Notes under the pieces: generated by a model
The model's database searches: none
What the model was told of the DNA's origin: nothing
Seen by the model: the letters and a program-made list of their open reading frames with translations, nothing else
Origin: Bacillota bacterium
GTDB taxonomy: Bacteria; Bacillota; Clostridia; Acetivibrionales; JAKOSZ01
Assembly: GCA_029776555.1 (NCBI GenBank)
Contig: JAKOSZ010000078.1
Span: 1-7,952, forward strand
Direction of reading: 5' to 3'
DNA length: 7,952 bases
Translations under genes and position numbers: made by a program
In this document: positions 1-6,642 of the stretch, piece after piece
How positions within the stretch are numbered: position 1 is the first letter of the stretch
How the letters are laid out: the number at the start of each line of letters is the position of its first letter

Positions 1-419
1 AAGGGCAGAGTTTCTGGCTGTTCACCTTCCCAGTACAGTTTTATATGGTTGCCGAGTTGCTCCCATTGAAGGACCTTCCCGTATCCGTCTTTGCCTACAA
101 GGTAGGCAAGAACATCGTCGAGGCGAACCCCGTCAGATTTTCTAAACCCTTCCTCGAAAAAACGATCAAGTTCCAACTTATCTCGAAACTCTAGAAGCGA
201 TAGAGTGCGGATTCGCCTATGATGTTCTTTACAAATCGGAGCAATGTTGTCTAAGGTAGTAGGCCCATCTTCGCTGAACGGCTTTATATGATGAAACTCA
301 ACTTCCTCAAGGTTTTCAATAGGGTGGCCGTCTATGAAGCAGCGCACGATCCCGTCTTTGGTATGCCTCTTGATTACTTCCTGTTTCTCTTGTTCGCTGA
401 GCTGCCTTCTGAAGTTCAC
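1..419 (-). CDS. HNH endonuclease domain protein (partial, C-terminus beyond the window)
   Basis: The reverse complement gives 139 open codons from a GTG at 419 to the left edge with no stop. An HNH (beta-beta-alpha metal) nuclease fold is visible at residues 25-70: FHHIKPF holds the His pair (H43, H44), LDNIAPIC holds the central Asn (N58), and KEHHRRI gives the closing His residues (H66, H67). C27 and C63 flank the core and might bind a structural metal. HNH domains of this kind cut DNA. Residues 71-139 are mostly helical and charged, ending near KLYWEGEQ, and suggest a longer protein with another domain. The GTG start is chosen because the 9-base site GGGGGTGAG lies 5 bases upstream. The gene follows the CRISPR operon on the same strand after 69 bp. 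It may serve the CRISPR system or belong to a restriction-like locus; the window cannot decide. Domain call confident, full function unknown. Confidence 0.85.
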   Translation of the reverse strand, partial: MNFRRQLSEQEKQEVIKRHTKDGIVRCFIDGHPIENLEEVEFHHIKPFSEDGPTTLDNIAPICKEHHRRIRTLSLLEFRDKLELDRFFEEGFRKSDGVRLDDVLAYLVGKDGYGKVLQWEQLGNHIKLYWEGEQPETLP

Positions 420-488
420 CTTTTCTCACCCCCACCATTATGAAATTTCACATGGCCTTGACTAGTTTTGGCTAACCCTGCCCTTGGC
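420..488 (-). other. Gap between the Cas5-group gene and the HNH gene
   Basis: This 69-bp gap carries the HNH ribosome site but no clear promoter or terminator hairpin. One minus-strand frame is open from 499 down to a TGA at 416-418, which overlaps the HNH GTG start as GTGA. This may be an accidental open frame or the last codons of a lost gene. Confidence 0.35.
425..433 (-). promoter_or_regulatory. Shine-Dalgarno site of the HNH gene
   Basis: GGGGGTGAG on the minus strand lies 5 bases before the GTG at 419. It fixes that start rather than the out-of-frame GTG at 430, which lies inside the site. The identical 9-mer precedes cmr5. Confidence 0.6.
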
Positions 489-1388
489 TCAAGACCCCGT
501 CACAATAGTCCAAATACCCCATTCATTAATCTGCCAATTATCTTTCTTATCTTTCTCCATGCTACTTGAACCTGGTACCCACAAAGTCGATTTGCCGTCA
601 AAATTTGATAAACCCTTTCCCCAATCCCATCCAAGGATTAATTCTAATGCTCCGTTTAAAGCAGGAGCACAAGCGTGCGCAAGCGTAAAGGATGCTTCTT
701 TTACCAGCGGCGACTCACAATCAGTTTCTACAGACAACCCAAAAATATCCTTTGCTTCACCCCATTCAATCAGATGTAAGTGACCTAAGCCGTAGCGGGT
801 GTCACCACCAACGTGAAGTTCACAAATCTTCTCAAGAGATATATCTCTAAAAGGCCACTCCCTTATTAAAACATAGCCTACCATTGCGACAGGTCCGCTT
901 ATTAGGTCGTCTATCGGTCGCCAGTGAGTCATAATACACTCCAGTTCTCGGAGAGTTCCTTCCGCGGCAGTATCGGTGTGGGGGTCAATTGCTGTACCCG
1001 GCAAGGTATCCAGAAGGTACCGGCGGAAAATCCGATCAGGGAAACCGCTCTGCCCAATCTTATTTTCGAGGTACCACATTAACCCTTGTGCCTGTTCATA
1101 CAATGGCAACCAAGCCCGCCAGGCACCATTGTGGCAAGTGGCAGGAAAAAGATATGTAAGCCGGAGTTTTTTCCGGAGGGCTTCTCCTACCTCAAAATAA
1201 AAATATTCCGGGAAACTGTTTCCCTTAAGAACACGGGCCAATTCTGCCGTGAGCGCACCCCATAGTACACGTGCCGGAATGTAAAGCCGGCAGCGGTTAA
1301 GCATGCCCGCAGGGGGCATACCAATATGAAGCGGGGACCTAAGCTCCCAAACCCAGCGGTAAAGTTGCCAACCCATGGCCCTTTTCAC
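489..1388 (-). CDS. Cas5-group RAMP subunit of the type III-C complex (Cmr3/Csx10-like)
   Basis: A 299-residue RAMP protein, probably the Cas5-like subunit that holds the crRNA 5' handle and contacts the large subunit Csx11. The N-terminus has the RAMP opening strand and helix (LRSPLHIGMPP, residues 16-26, then IPARVLWGALTAELA at 37-51). TAIDPHTDTAAEG (132-144) resembles the Cmr3/Csx10 signature in which an Asp, a Thr and an EG pair are kept. The glycine-rich loop VGGDTRYGLGHL (193-204) is the usual RAMP crRNA-binding element. Residues 205-299 extend well past that loop and are Trp- and Gly-rich (GWDWGKG, LWVPGS), perhaps a second RAMP half. The GTG at 1388 overlaps the cmr5 stop as GTGA, with GGAGAGG just upstream; an ATG at 1376 is the alternative. 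RAMP membership is clear from the motifs; the Cas5 group assignment is inferred from the Asp/Thr/EG signature and operon content. Confidence 0.8.
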   Translation of the reverse strand: MKRAMGWQLYRWVWELRSPLHIGMPPAGMLNRCRLYIPARVLWGALTAELARVLKGNSFPEYFYFEVGEALRKKLRLTYLFPATCHNGAWRAWLPLYEQAQGLMWYLENKIGQSGFPDRIFRRYLLDTLPGTAIDPHTDTAAEGTLRELECIMTHWRPIDDLISGPVAMVGYVLIREWPFRDISLEKICELHVGGDTRYGLGHLHLIEWGEAKDIFGLSVETDCESPLVKEASFTLAHACAPALNGALELILGWDWGKGLSNFDGKSTLWVPGSSSMEKDKKDNWQINEWGIWTIVTGS

Positions 1389-1753
1389 CGATCCTCTCCA
1401 ACCCGGGAATGGTAGGAAGCGTAGAGCAGCACTTGCCGCAGTAAATCACGGGCGAGCAGTAGCCGGTCGAGATCTTCGGCCAAGCGTTGAATCTGGGCAA
1501 AGCAATTCTCGCTTCCGGAAAATAGCGGTTCCTGGCGTGGGGTTTGATGGAGAAATTTTTCAAGTCGATCAGCAATAAGATTGCCTAACTTATCTTTTGT
1601 TTTAAGGAAGAGGAAAAGGGCATACAATCCCTGCTCTTCAAGCACGCCAAGCGCTTGCATAAGGAGCCGGTAAAGCTGTTTGCCATCTTTTGTAATATCT
1701 AAAGCGATCTCCTGTGCTGCTTTAGCGCATGCCAGGTCAAGATTTTCTCTCAT
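1385..1753 (-). CDS. cmr5: Cmr5 small subunit
   Basis: A 122-residue, almost entirely helical protein matching Cmr5 in size and pattern: an N-terminal amphipathic helix (NLDLACAKAAQEIA, residues 4-17), a middle stretch GLYALFLFLKTK (42-53), and a C-terminal helix ending in LLRQVLLYASYHSR (104-117), the usual Cmr5 ending in a Tyr/His-rich helix. Cmr5 subunits stack into the minor filament of the Cmr complex and contact the target RNA and the large subunit; they are not catalytic. The frame is open upstream to 1852, but I place the start at the ATG at 1753 because GGGGGTGAG lies 7 bases before it and homology-like sequence begins there. An ATG at 1771 is possible. The gene overlaps the end of cmr4 by 17 bp and the following RAMP gene by 4 bp (GTGA), indicating translational coupling. 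Confidence 0.86.
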   Translation of the reverse strand: MRENLDLACAKAAQEIALDITKDGKQLYRLLMQALGVLEEQGLYALFLFLKTKDKLGNLIADRLEKFLHQTPRQEPLFSGSENCFAQIQRLAEDLDRLLLARDLLRQVLLYASYHSRVGEDR

Positions 1754-2723
1754 TTCTTGGCTCACCCCCATCTGGAGTTGGCTCCCATGGTTTGGCGGGA
1801 CCAGAATACAACACACGCAGGCGACCCATCCCCCGGGTACCCATTCCCCCAACCCCTAAATGTTCTAAGTATGGATGAGCCAGCTGCACACGATTGTGGA
1901 CGTCTTCTGGGGTCTTGACCGCACTTATCTCCTCACCACCGACCTTAAAATGGGCGGGATTACGGCAGGTTACTTCCCATACGAGCACTGTGCCTCGGGG
2001 AAGGGCTTCGTAGGTAAAAAGCGCTTGTTCCTCTGCCGCTCCCGTTTCTGGGTCAATTGCCACTGAGGTTCTCACTTCCAGATTGCTGTTAACCACGTGG
2101 CCGAAAAGTGTATCGGACAACACTCCCACCCGCTGCCTAATATAACCGGGCACGTTAAGTGCTTCCAATGCTTTTTCGAGGGGCTGCCACTTTTCATATC
2201 GTTTAACCGGCAGCATTAACCAGCCCAGGTTTAAGGCTCGATCTTCCTTCTCGCAATAGAGGGTAATCCCGTCAAGATCCTGGTTTTGAACAATATTCTC
2301 AGTCTCTCGTGCCGACCGAAGGGCAATAGGAGAAGTGACCCAAAAGGGACCCTTTCGGGTAGGTACCGGGAAAAGGAGCACATGGGCATCGCAAAAGGAT
2401 GCCAGGCCGGCAAACCCTCCGCTTGCGCCCCGGGCAAAACCAAAGACTGTGCAGACGGAGCAGTCAGGAGAACCACAGTGTCCTACTGTGCCGTCCGACC
2501 GCCGTTGGCCTAAGCCAGCACAACCGGGGTATTTGTTTTTTTCCATAGCCGTATAGGCTCGGTAAACTCCAGCTAGGCTTGAGCCAGGAATTTTAGGGAC
2601 ACAGGTAACGGGATCACGCACAATCGTGTTGTCCACCCTCCCCAAGCGAGCACCGCCAGTGCCCACGTGAATCGGGTCTATGGCCAGAGCAACGTGTGTA
2701 AAAACCTCAAAGCTTTTGCTCAT
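1737..2723 (-). CDS. cmr4: Cmr4, Cas7-group backbone subunit with the target-RNA cleavage Asp
   Basis: A 328-residue Cas7-family RAMP that should form the repeated crRNA-bound backbone. The N-terminus is a clear Cmr4 signature: HVGTGG (19-24), GRVDNTIVRDPVT (28-40) and PKIPGSSLAG (43-52). In studied Cmr4 proteins the Asp of this VD motif cuts target RNA every 6 nucleotides; here it is D31. A Cys cluster (C68, C83, C88, C91, followed by TVFGF) probably binds zinc. NSNLEVRTSVAID (212-224) with the EEQALFTYEALPRG stretch and the glycine-rich loop GVGGMGTRGMGR (290-301) are also family features. The start is the ATG at 2723, which overlaps the csx11 stop as ATGA and has AGGGGGA 7 bases upstream. 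A start at 2789 lies deep inside csx11 and adds 22 residues that do not fit the family. RNase activity is predicted to be intact. Confidence 0.93.
   Translation of the reverse strand: MSKSFEVFTHVALAIDPIHVGTGGARLGRVDNTIVRDPVTCVPKIPGSSLAGVYRAYTAMEKNKYPGCAGLGQRRSDGTVGHCGSPDCSVCTVFGFARGASGGFAGLASFCDAHVLLFPVPTRKGPFWVTSPIALRSARETENIVQNQDLDGITLYCEKEDRALNLGWLMLPVKRYEKWQPLEKALEALNVPGYIRQRVGVLSDTLFGHVVNSNLEVRTSVAIDPETGAAEEQALFTYEALPRGTVLVWEVTCRNPAHFKVGGEEISAVKTPEDVHNRVQLAHPYLEHLGVGGMGTRGMGRLRVLYSGPAKPWEPTPDGGEPRNERKS
1761..1769 (-). promoter_or_regulatory. Shine-Dalgarno site setting the cmr5 start
   Basis: GGGGGTGAG, inside the 3' end of cmr4, lies 7 bases before the ATG at 1753. It favours that ATG over the upstream ATG codons in the same frame at 1771 and 1852. 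Confidence 0.55.
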
Positions 2724-5700
2724 TTCCAGTTCCCCCTGTCGCCAAAATTCTTTTCTTTTAGCACCGCAAGGTGCCACTCCAGGCACCACTCCAAAAGGCC
2801 GCCCTGGGCAGCCTCTACAACCTGCTCCAGATCGGCTCCTTTTAACCTAAGGTGGTTGGCGATAATCGCGCGGACAAAGGTCTGCCAGGTTGGCTCTATT
2901 TCCTCTTTCGGTGCGCTTCCTTCCCATGAGTCTCTTAATCTCTGTAACTCATCCCAAACAGTCCTGAGCGAGGACTTGCTTTCGGCAGCTTTTGCAATTA
3001 GATCCCACAGGCGGCGCATCTTGCCCCAGTCTGAGAGAAGTCGGGGTGAAGGAACCTCAAAACGTCTGGCTGCAGTGTCCATAAATAGGGTCGCTATAAG
3101 TGACGGCATTACCGTAAGGGTGTCTCGTGGCTTCAGGTCGGTAACATGCCGGTAGACCTGGCCGTTGGGATGCCGGAAGTCGAGGGGGTAGCGCAACTCC
3201 TGGTCGTTCACAGCGAAATAGGGATAGAAAACGTCACGGCGGCCGTCTGGTAAGACGGTGGGAACAGTGTACTGCAGGGCTTCGCCGGTATTAGCCGGTT
3301 TGAGGCGGAGAATTACTGTTTCCTTCTGAATCTGAACACTTTCTACCTGCCACTTCTCTTCCTTTAAAACACTCCTCAATTCATCCTCTAGATTGCGTGC
3401 TGCTTCGATAACCGCCTGGAAAGAGAGCTTGCGCGGAAAGGCCACCACCCCCACTAGCAAAGGAAGCCGGTCCAAGACGCGTGCAAATTTCTCCTCCCAG
3501 TCGGCAATCAGACGGTCAACGCATGCCGCAGCTGCTGTAAGAGGCACTAAAATGCGAAAACGTGTAGGGCTTACTTCTAGAGGGATAACCGGGAAGTAAG
3601 CGCCAAGATGGCCAACGCTTTGCCCTCCTACTTCCTCCACCTTTTCAATCTTGAGAGGCTGCAGCCTGCCCTGGTCATCGTACAACTCTATTTCTCGATT
3701 CTTAAGTGCCTCCGGCCCTTCTTCGGGCCCAAGCAGCCTGGCAAGGTTGCATATGGTGAGAAAACTTCCTTTTTCTTTAAGGTAAAGCAAACTGATAGGG
3801 TTGCCGCGCCAGTCTCCCTCGTATGAGTTGTGGTCCTCCCATCCCTTGGCTGTATCTGATGTGGGCTTGATCAGCAGGCGGCGAACCCGCCAGCGGTTCG
3901 GGTGACAGGAAGCAATTACCCGGAACTCCCTCAGTCTTTCCTCAAAGAAATTCACTGCCTGCCGCCAGAAGCGGTACACTCGGCCGGGAGAAGGCAGTTT
4001 GCAAAAGAGCTGGTGAACTACCCACTCTGCCCGTTGTTGATTGTTTAGTTCCTTCCATGAAAGAGCTTTTGAGCGATCCTCGACGATTTTCTTATAGAAC
4101 GTAGGCCAGTTCCCTTCGTGCCTATAACCATCGTGCAAGCTATTTAGGACGGGATCGTCTTCGTAATATTCACGATCACCGTAATTAGTTATTTGGTCTT
4201 TGACATATTCGAGCAAACTCAAGTACGACCTGCTGGGATCGATTGGATTATCAGAATTGGAAAGCCTAGGATTATGCCGCCGCCACTCGGAAATGGCCTG
4301 GGTGCGGAGACTGTCGAGGCGCGCTCCTTCCACCCACGGTTCAAGATCGAGGCCGATAGTTATAAGAGCAAGGCGGTCATTTTCATCCGCCACTTCGTCC
4401 AGCCAAATAGTATCTTGGTTCGAGCTACGTAGCCAATTGTTAAGCCGCTTCTCGCGGCGCTCATTACAGACCGCACAAGGCTTTTGTTTATCGCGGGGGT
4501 CATCATTTCGCCGCACCAGACAAACCGGGCAGACATGCCCCGAATCAGTCTTCCCTCTCTCATCCCCAACGCTCCACCCGCGGAAAATCGGCACAGCTAC
4601 CTTTTGGCGGGCCTTTTCGATTTCAGAGACCATCGGAACCAACGAGCGGGTAGGCTCGGGCTCGCTTATGGCGCAGTAGGGCGGGGTTTCGAGTTTAAGG
4701 TCTTTGGCAAACCGGTCGAGATGCTCAAGGACATACCCTTGCCACCTTTCTACGGGCAGAAAGTTTTGGGCGTTAAAGCGCTCTCCCGGGAACGAAAACA
4801 CCATAATCCCCGTACCTGCGTAAAGGAGAGAACCTACGGCGAGCTCAATTTCTATCAGCTTACGGACTCGCGTGAAGAACTCATCAAGAACCAAACTTGC
4901 CCCGGTCCAGTCGCCAATGCGCACGGCCAGGTGATCGTAATGATCCACATCGATGGCCACCGTCAGCAGGCGCCAGCGCGTTTCCTGCTTAAGCTCCTTG
5001 TTGTTCCAGGGAAAACTAACCTCTAGCAGGGCCCCAGCCACGGCGCTTTTAAACATGGCCGCTGCCATGTAAGACTGGTCCCATAAGGTCACGTCGTTGT
5101 TGGGCAGGCGGGTTTCGGCCAGAGTCTGGGTGAAGGCAGTTCGTAAGAAATCGAGAGCCTTTTCTCGCCAATGCCACCAATCCTCTATGTCATCTTTCGT
5201 GCCGCTTTCCCCTAACTTTTTTAACTCCTCAAGGATTCTTCGGATCTCTTGCTTGATTTCCTCCCAACCCCTTTCAGTAAGAACCTGCGGCATGTTTACC
5301 AACAGATTGCGTTCGGGGAACCCAAACACCGAGGAAAGCCACATATGGGTTACATCTTGGGCCAAGTAATCCGAAGCTTTCTTGGGAAGGTTCTTTTCGA
5401 TCCCTGAGACCATTCCGTGGGCTGCTTGCAACAGTCCGAGTAATCCCGGATTTTTTCCCCTATGTTCTTTAAGGAAATCATCGATGGAGTTCGGCCAGGC
5501 TTTGTCTGGAAGCGAATATTTATCTTTTACCCACTTTAGTAGGTCAGACAAAGAAAACGAAAGTCTTTGAAACCACTCTTCGTACTTATAGCCGGTTTTT
5601 ATTCCCCCGTGCTCACGCAAAAAATCCACGTTGGCTTTGCCAGTCATGTGAAGCCAACCAATGGCCTCCACGGCAAGCAGAAGCGGGCGGTACTCCTTCA

Positions 5701-5728
5701 GCCTCTCAAGGCTGTGAAAGCTACTCAT
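2720..5728 (-). CDS. csx11: Csx11, type III-C Cas10-like large subunit, HD and GGDD motifs degenerate
   Basis: A 1002-residue large subunit of the type III effector. Domains in order: an N-terminal HD-like domain (about 1-200) with AIGWLHMTGKAN at 22-33 and AAHGMVSGIEK at 102-112; a first palm-like region (about 253-315, AIDVDHYDHLAVRI then YAGTGIMVFSFPG); a four-Cys zinc site (C400, C403, C418, C421, as CPVC and CAVC); a second palm-like region (about 711-785, SPTRFRILVPL and DRLPLLVGVVAFPRK); and a helical C-terminal domain. The pattern in the second palm is typical of the Csx11 family, the marker of subtype III-C, rather than of Cmr2. Where active Cas10 proteins carry GGDD there is VPLTAAAA, so no cyclic oligoadenylate synthesis is expected. 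The HD pair reads H27-M28, so the metal-binding Asp is missing. The ATG at 5728 overlaps the previous stop as ATGA and has AGGGGGAGG upstream. It likely anchors the complex without acting as nuclease or cyclase. Confidence 0.87.
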   Translation of the reverse strand: MSSFHSLERLKEYRPLLLAVEAIGWLHMTGKANVDFLREHGGIKTGYKYEEWFQRLSFSLSDLLKWVKDKYSLPDKAWPNSIDDFLKEHRGKNPGLLGLLQAAHGMVSGIEKNLPKKASDYLAQDVTHMWLSSVFGFPERNLLVNMPQVLTERGWEEIKQEIRRILEELKKLGESGTKDDIEDWWHWREKALDFLRTAFTQTLAETRLPNNDVTLWDQSYMAAAMFKSAVAGALLEVSFPWNNKELKQETRWRLLTVAIDVDHYDHLAVRIGDWTGASLVLDEFFTRVRKLIEIELAVGSLLYAGTGIMVFSFPGERFNAQNFLPVERWQGYVLEHLDRFAKDLKLETPPYCAISEPEPTRSLVPMVSEIEKARQKVAVPIFRGWSVGDERGKTDSGHVCPVCLVRRNDDPRDKQKPCAVCNERREKRLNNWLRSSNQDTIWLDEVADENDRLALITIGLDLEPWVEGARLDSLRTQAISEWRRHNPRLSNSDNPIDPSRSYLSLLEYVKDQITNYGDREYYEDDPVLNSLHDGYRHEGNWPTFYKKIVEDRSKALSWKELNNQQRAEWVVHQLFCKLPSPGRVYRFWRQAVNFFEERLREFRVIASCHPNRWRVRRLLIKPTSDTAKGWEDHNSYEGDWRGNPISLLYLKEKGSFLTICNLARLLGPEEGPEALKNREIELYDDQGRLQPLKIEKVEEVGGQSVGHLGAYFPVIPLEVSPTRFRILVPLTAAAACVDRLIADWEEKFARVLDRLPLLVGVVAFPRKLSFQAVIEAARNLEDELRSVLKEEKWQVESVQIQKETVILRLKPANTGEALQYTVPTVLPDGRRDVFYPYFAVNDQELRYPLDFRHPNGQVYRHVTDLKPRDTLTVMPSLIATLFMDTAARRFEVPSPRLLSDWGKMRRLWDLIAKAAESKSSLRTVWDELQRLRDSWEGSAPKEEIEPTWQTFVRAIIANHLRLKGADLEQVVEAAQGGLLEWCLEWHLAVLKEKNFGDRGNWK
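2731..2737 (-). promoter_or_regulatory. Shine-Dalgarno site setting the cmr4 start
   Basis: AGGGGGA on the minus strand, within the last codons of csx11 and 7 bases before the ATG at 2723. It supports the ATGA-overlap start over the longer reading frame from 2789. Confidence 0.6.
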
Positions 5729-6642
5729 ACTACCTCCCCCTCTTGCTGAAAGAGGTCGGAAATAATTTCTTTAAACTCTTCAATTCCTTTGGACTCCTTA
5801 CATTCACCAGCCCGAAAAGCTCTCCAAATTTTGATCTCTGCCGTTCCCCAGCCGGCCGTGCGCTTGGCCGAAATGCCGTAGGTTTCCAAGAGCGCCTGAA
5901 TAGCTGTTAAAAGCTTGCAAATCACTTCCTTGGGCTGCACACAGTCGCACCTGGATGCTCCCGGGATCGGAGCGTAAAGGAGCTTTAGTGTGCCGGTAGT
6001 ACCTGCCGGAACAACTTCATAGAAAATGGGTTTTGTACCGGCTCGCGACTTCCGGCTGTGAGGGTTGATAACCTCAAAACTAACTTTTGAAAACCAGGTT
6101 GGGTAAAAGACTAACGCACCCTGTTTCTGGAACTTCTCTTCTTCTCCCTGTTCGTTGCCGAAGAGGTGGACAATCCAAGGCGGATCTTTCCGATTGTCCA
6201 TCCTCATCGAGTTTTTACAAAGATAATCCACAAGCCCCTCTTGCATCCGGCACGCCCAGCGCAAAAGTCCCTTCCAGCTCGCCGCTGCCATATAAGGCAC
6301 TCCAAAAACCCGGTCTTTGCGTACCGGATTGTCTAAGATATGTAGAGGTCGATCATCCTTAGAATACCAGGGTCGATTGAGAATGAACTCCACCTCCAGT
6401 CCAAGCCACGAAGGCTCAGGCAAATTAGAGAAGTCGCAGTCAAGCCCAAGATCTTGCGGTAGCTTAAGCTGCAAACTTCTTGTTCTACACATGTAATCAT
6501 TCCGGGCACCATCTTTGTTTGTGAGAAGCTGAACAGTACATTCGTCTACAAGGCCAGAAGCAAGAGCTGAAGGTGCTTCCTTATCTGCTTCCGCTAAACG
6601 AACCCTCCCAGCAGCTATTTCGGCATAATAATCATGGCCCAC
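5725..6642 (-). CDS. cmr6: Cas7-group RAMP subunit, Cmr6-like
   Basis: A 305-residue RAMP protein. Key segments: DNPVRKDRVFGVPYMAAASWKGLLR (residues 104-128), the RAMP beta-strand then helix with the SWKG/LR motif; HLFGNE (159-164); FEVINPHSRK (189-198) followed by PIFYEVVPAG (205-214) and LLYAPI, a Cmr6-like block in which an NPH motif precedes a PI-F/Y-VP-G strand; and a C-terminal glycine loop AKRTAGWGTAEI (259-270). Cmr6 caps the backbone at the crRNA 3' side and contacts the target; no catalytic role is expected. The GTG at 6642 is chosen because GGAGGTG lies 9 bases upstream, giving an 11-bp overlap with the cmr1-like gene. A GTG at 6660 adds 6 residues but has a poor ribosome site. The stop overlaps the csx11 start by 4 bp. 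The Cas7/RAMP call is firm; Cmr6 rather than another Cas7 group is inference. Confidence 0.8.
   Translation of the reverse strand: MGHDYYAEIAAGRVRLAEADKEAPSALASGLVDECTVQLLTNKDGARNDYMCRTRSLQLKLPQDLGLDCDFSNLPEPSWLGLEVEFILNRPWYSKDDRPLHILDNPVRKDRVFGVPYMAAASWKGLLRWACRMQEGLVDYLCKNSMRMDNRKDPPWIVHLFGNEQGEEEKFQKQGALVFYPTWFSKVSFEVINPHSRKSRAGTKPIFYEVVPAGTTGTLKLLYAPIPGASRCDCVQPKEVICKLLTAIQALLETYGISAKRTAGWGTAEIKIWRAFRAGECKESKGIEEFKEIISDLFQQEGEVV
5733..5741 (-). promoter_or_regulatory. Shine-Dalgarno site of csx11
   Basis: AGGGGGAGG on the minus strand, 4 bases before the ATG at 5728 and within the end of the preceding RAMP gene. The strong site plus ATGA overlap implies coupled translation. Confidence 0.55.

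Noticed and set aside
1754..1852. Extra 33 N-terminal codons for cmr5
   Set aside because: They lie within cmr4, are unlike Cmr5, and a better ribosome site precedes the ATG at 1753.
2724..2789. Extra 22 N-terminal codons for cmr4
   Set aside because: They lie within the end of csx11, do not match the family, and the ATGA start at 2723 has an ideal ribosome site.
2667..3155. Plus-strand open frame of 162 codons across the csx11/cmr4 junction
   Set aside because: Its composition is that of antisense coding DNA (Ser, Arg, His rich), and it spans a junction already explained by two overlapping genes.
4200..5026. Overlapping plus-strand open frames of 159 and 180 codons opposite csx11
   Set aside because: Both are antisense to the conserved zinc and palm regions of Csx11, lack a family signature, and overlap each other in different frames.
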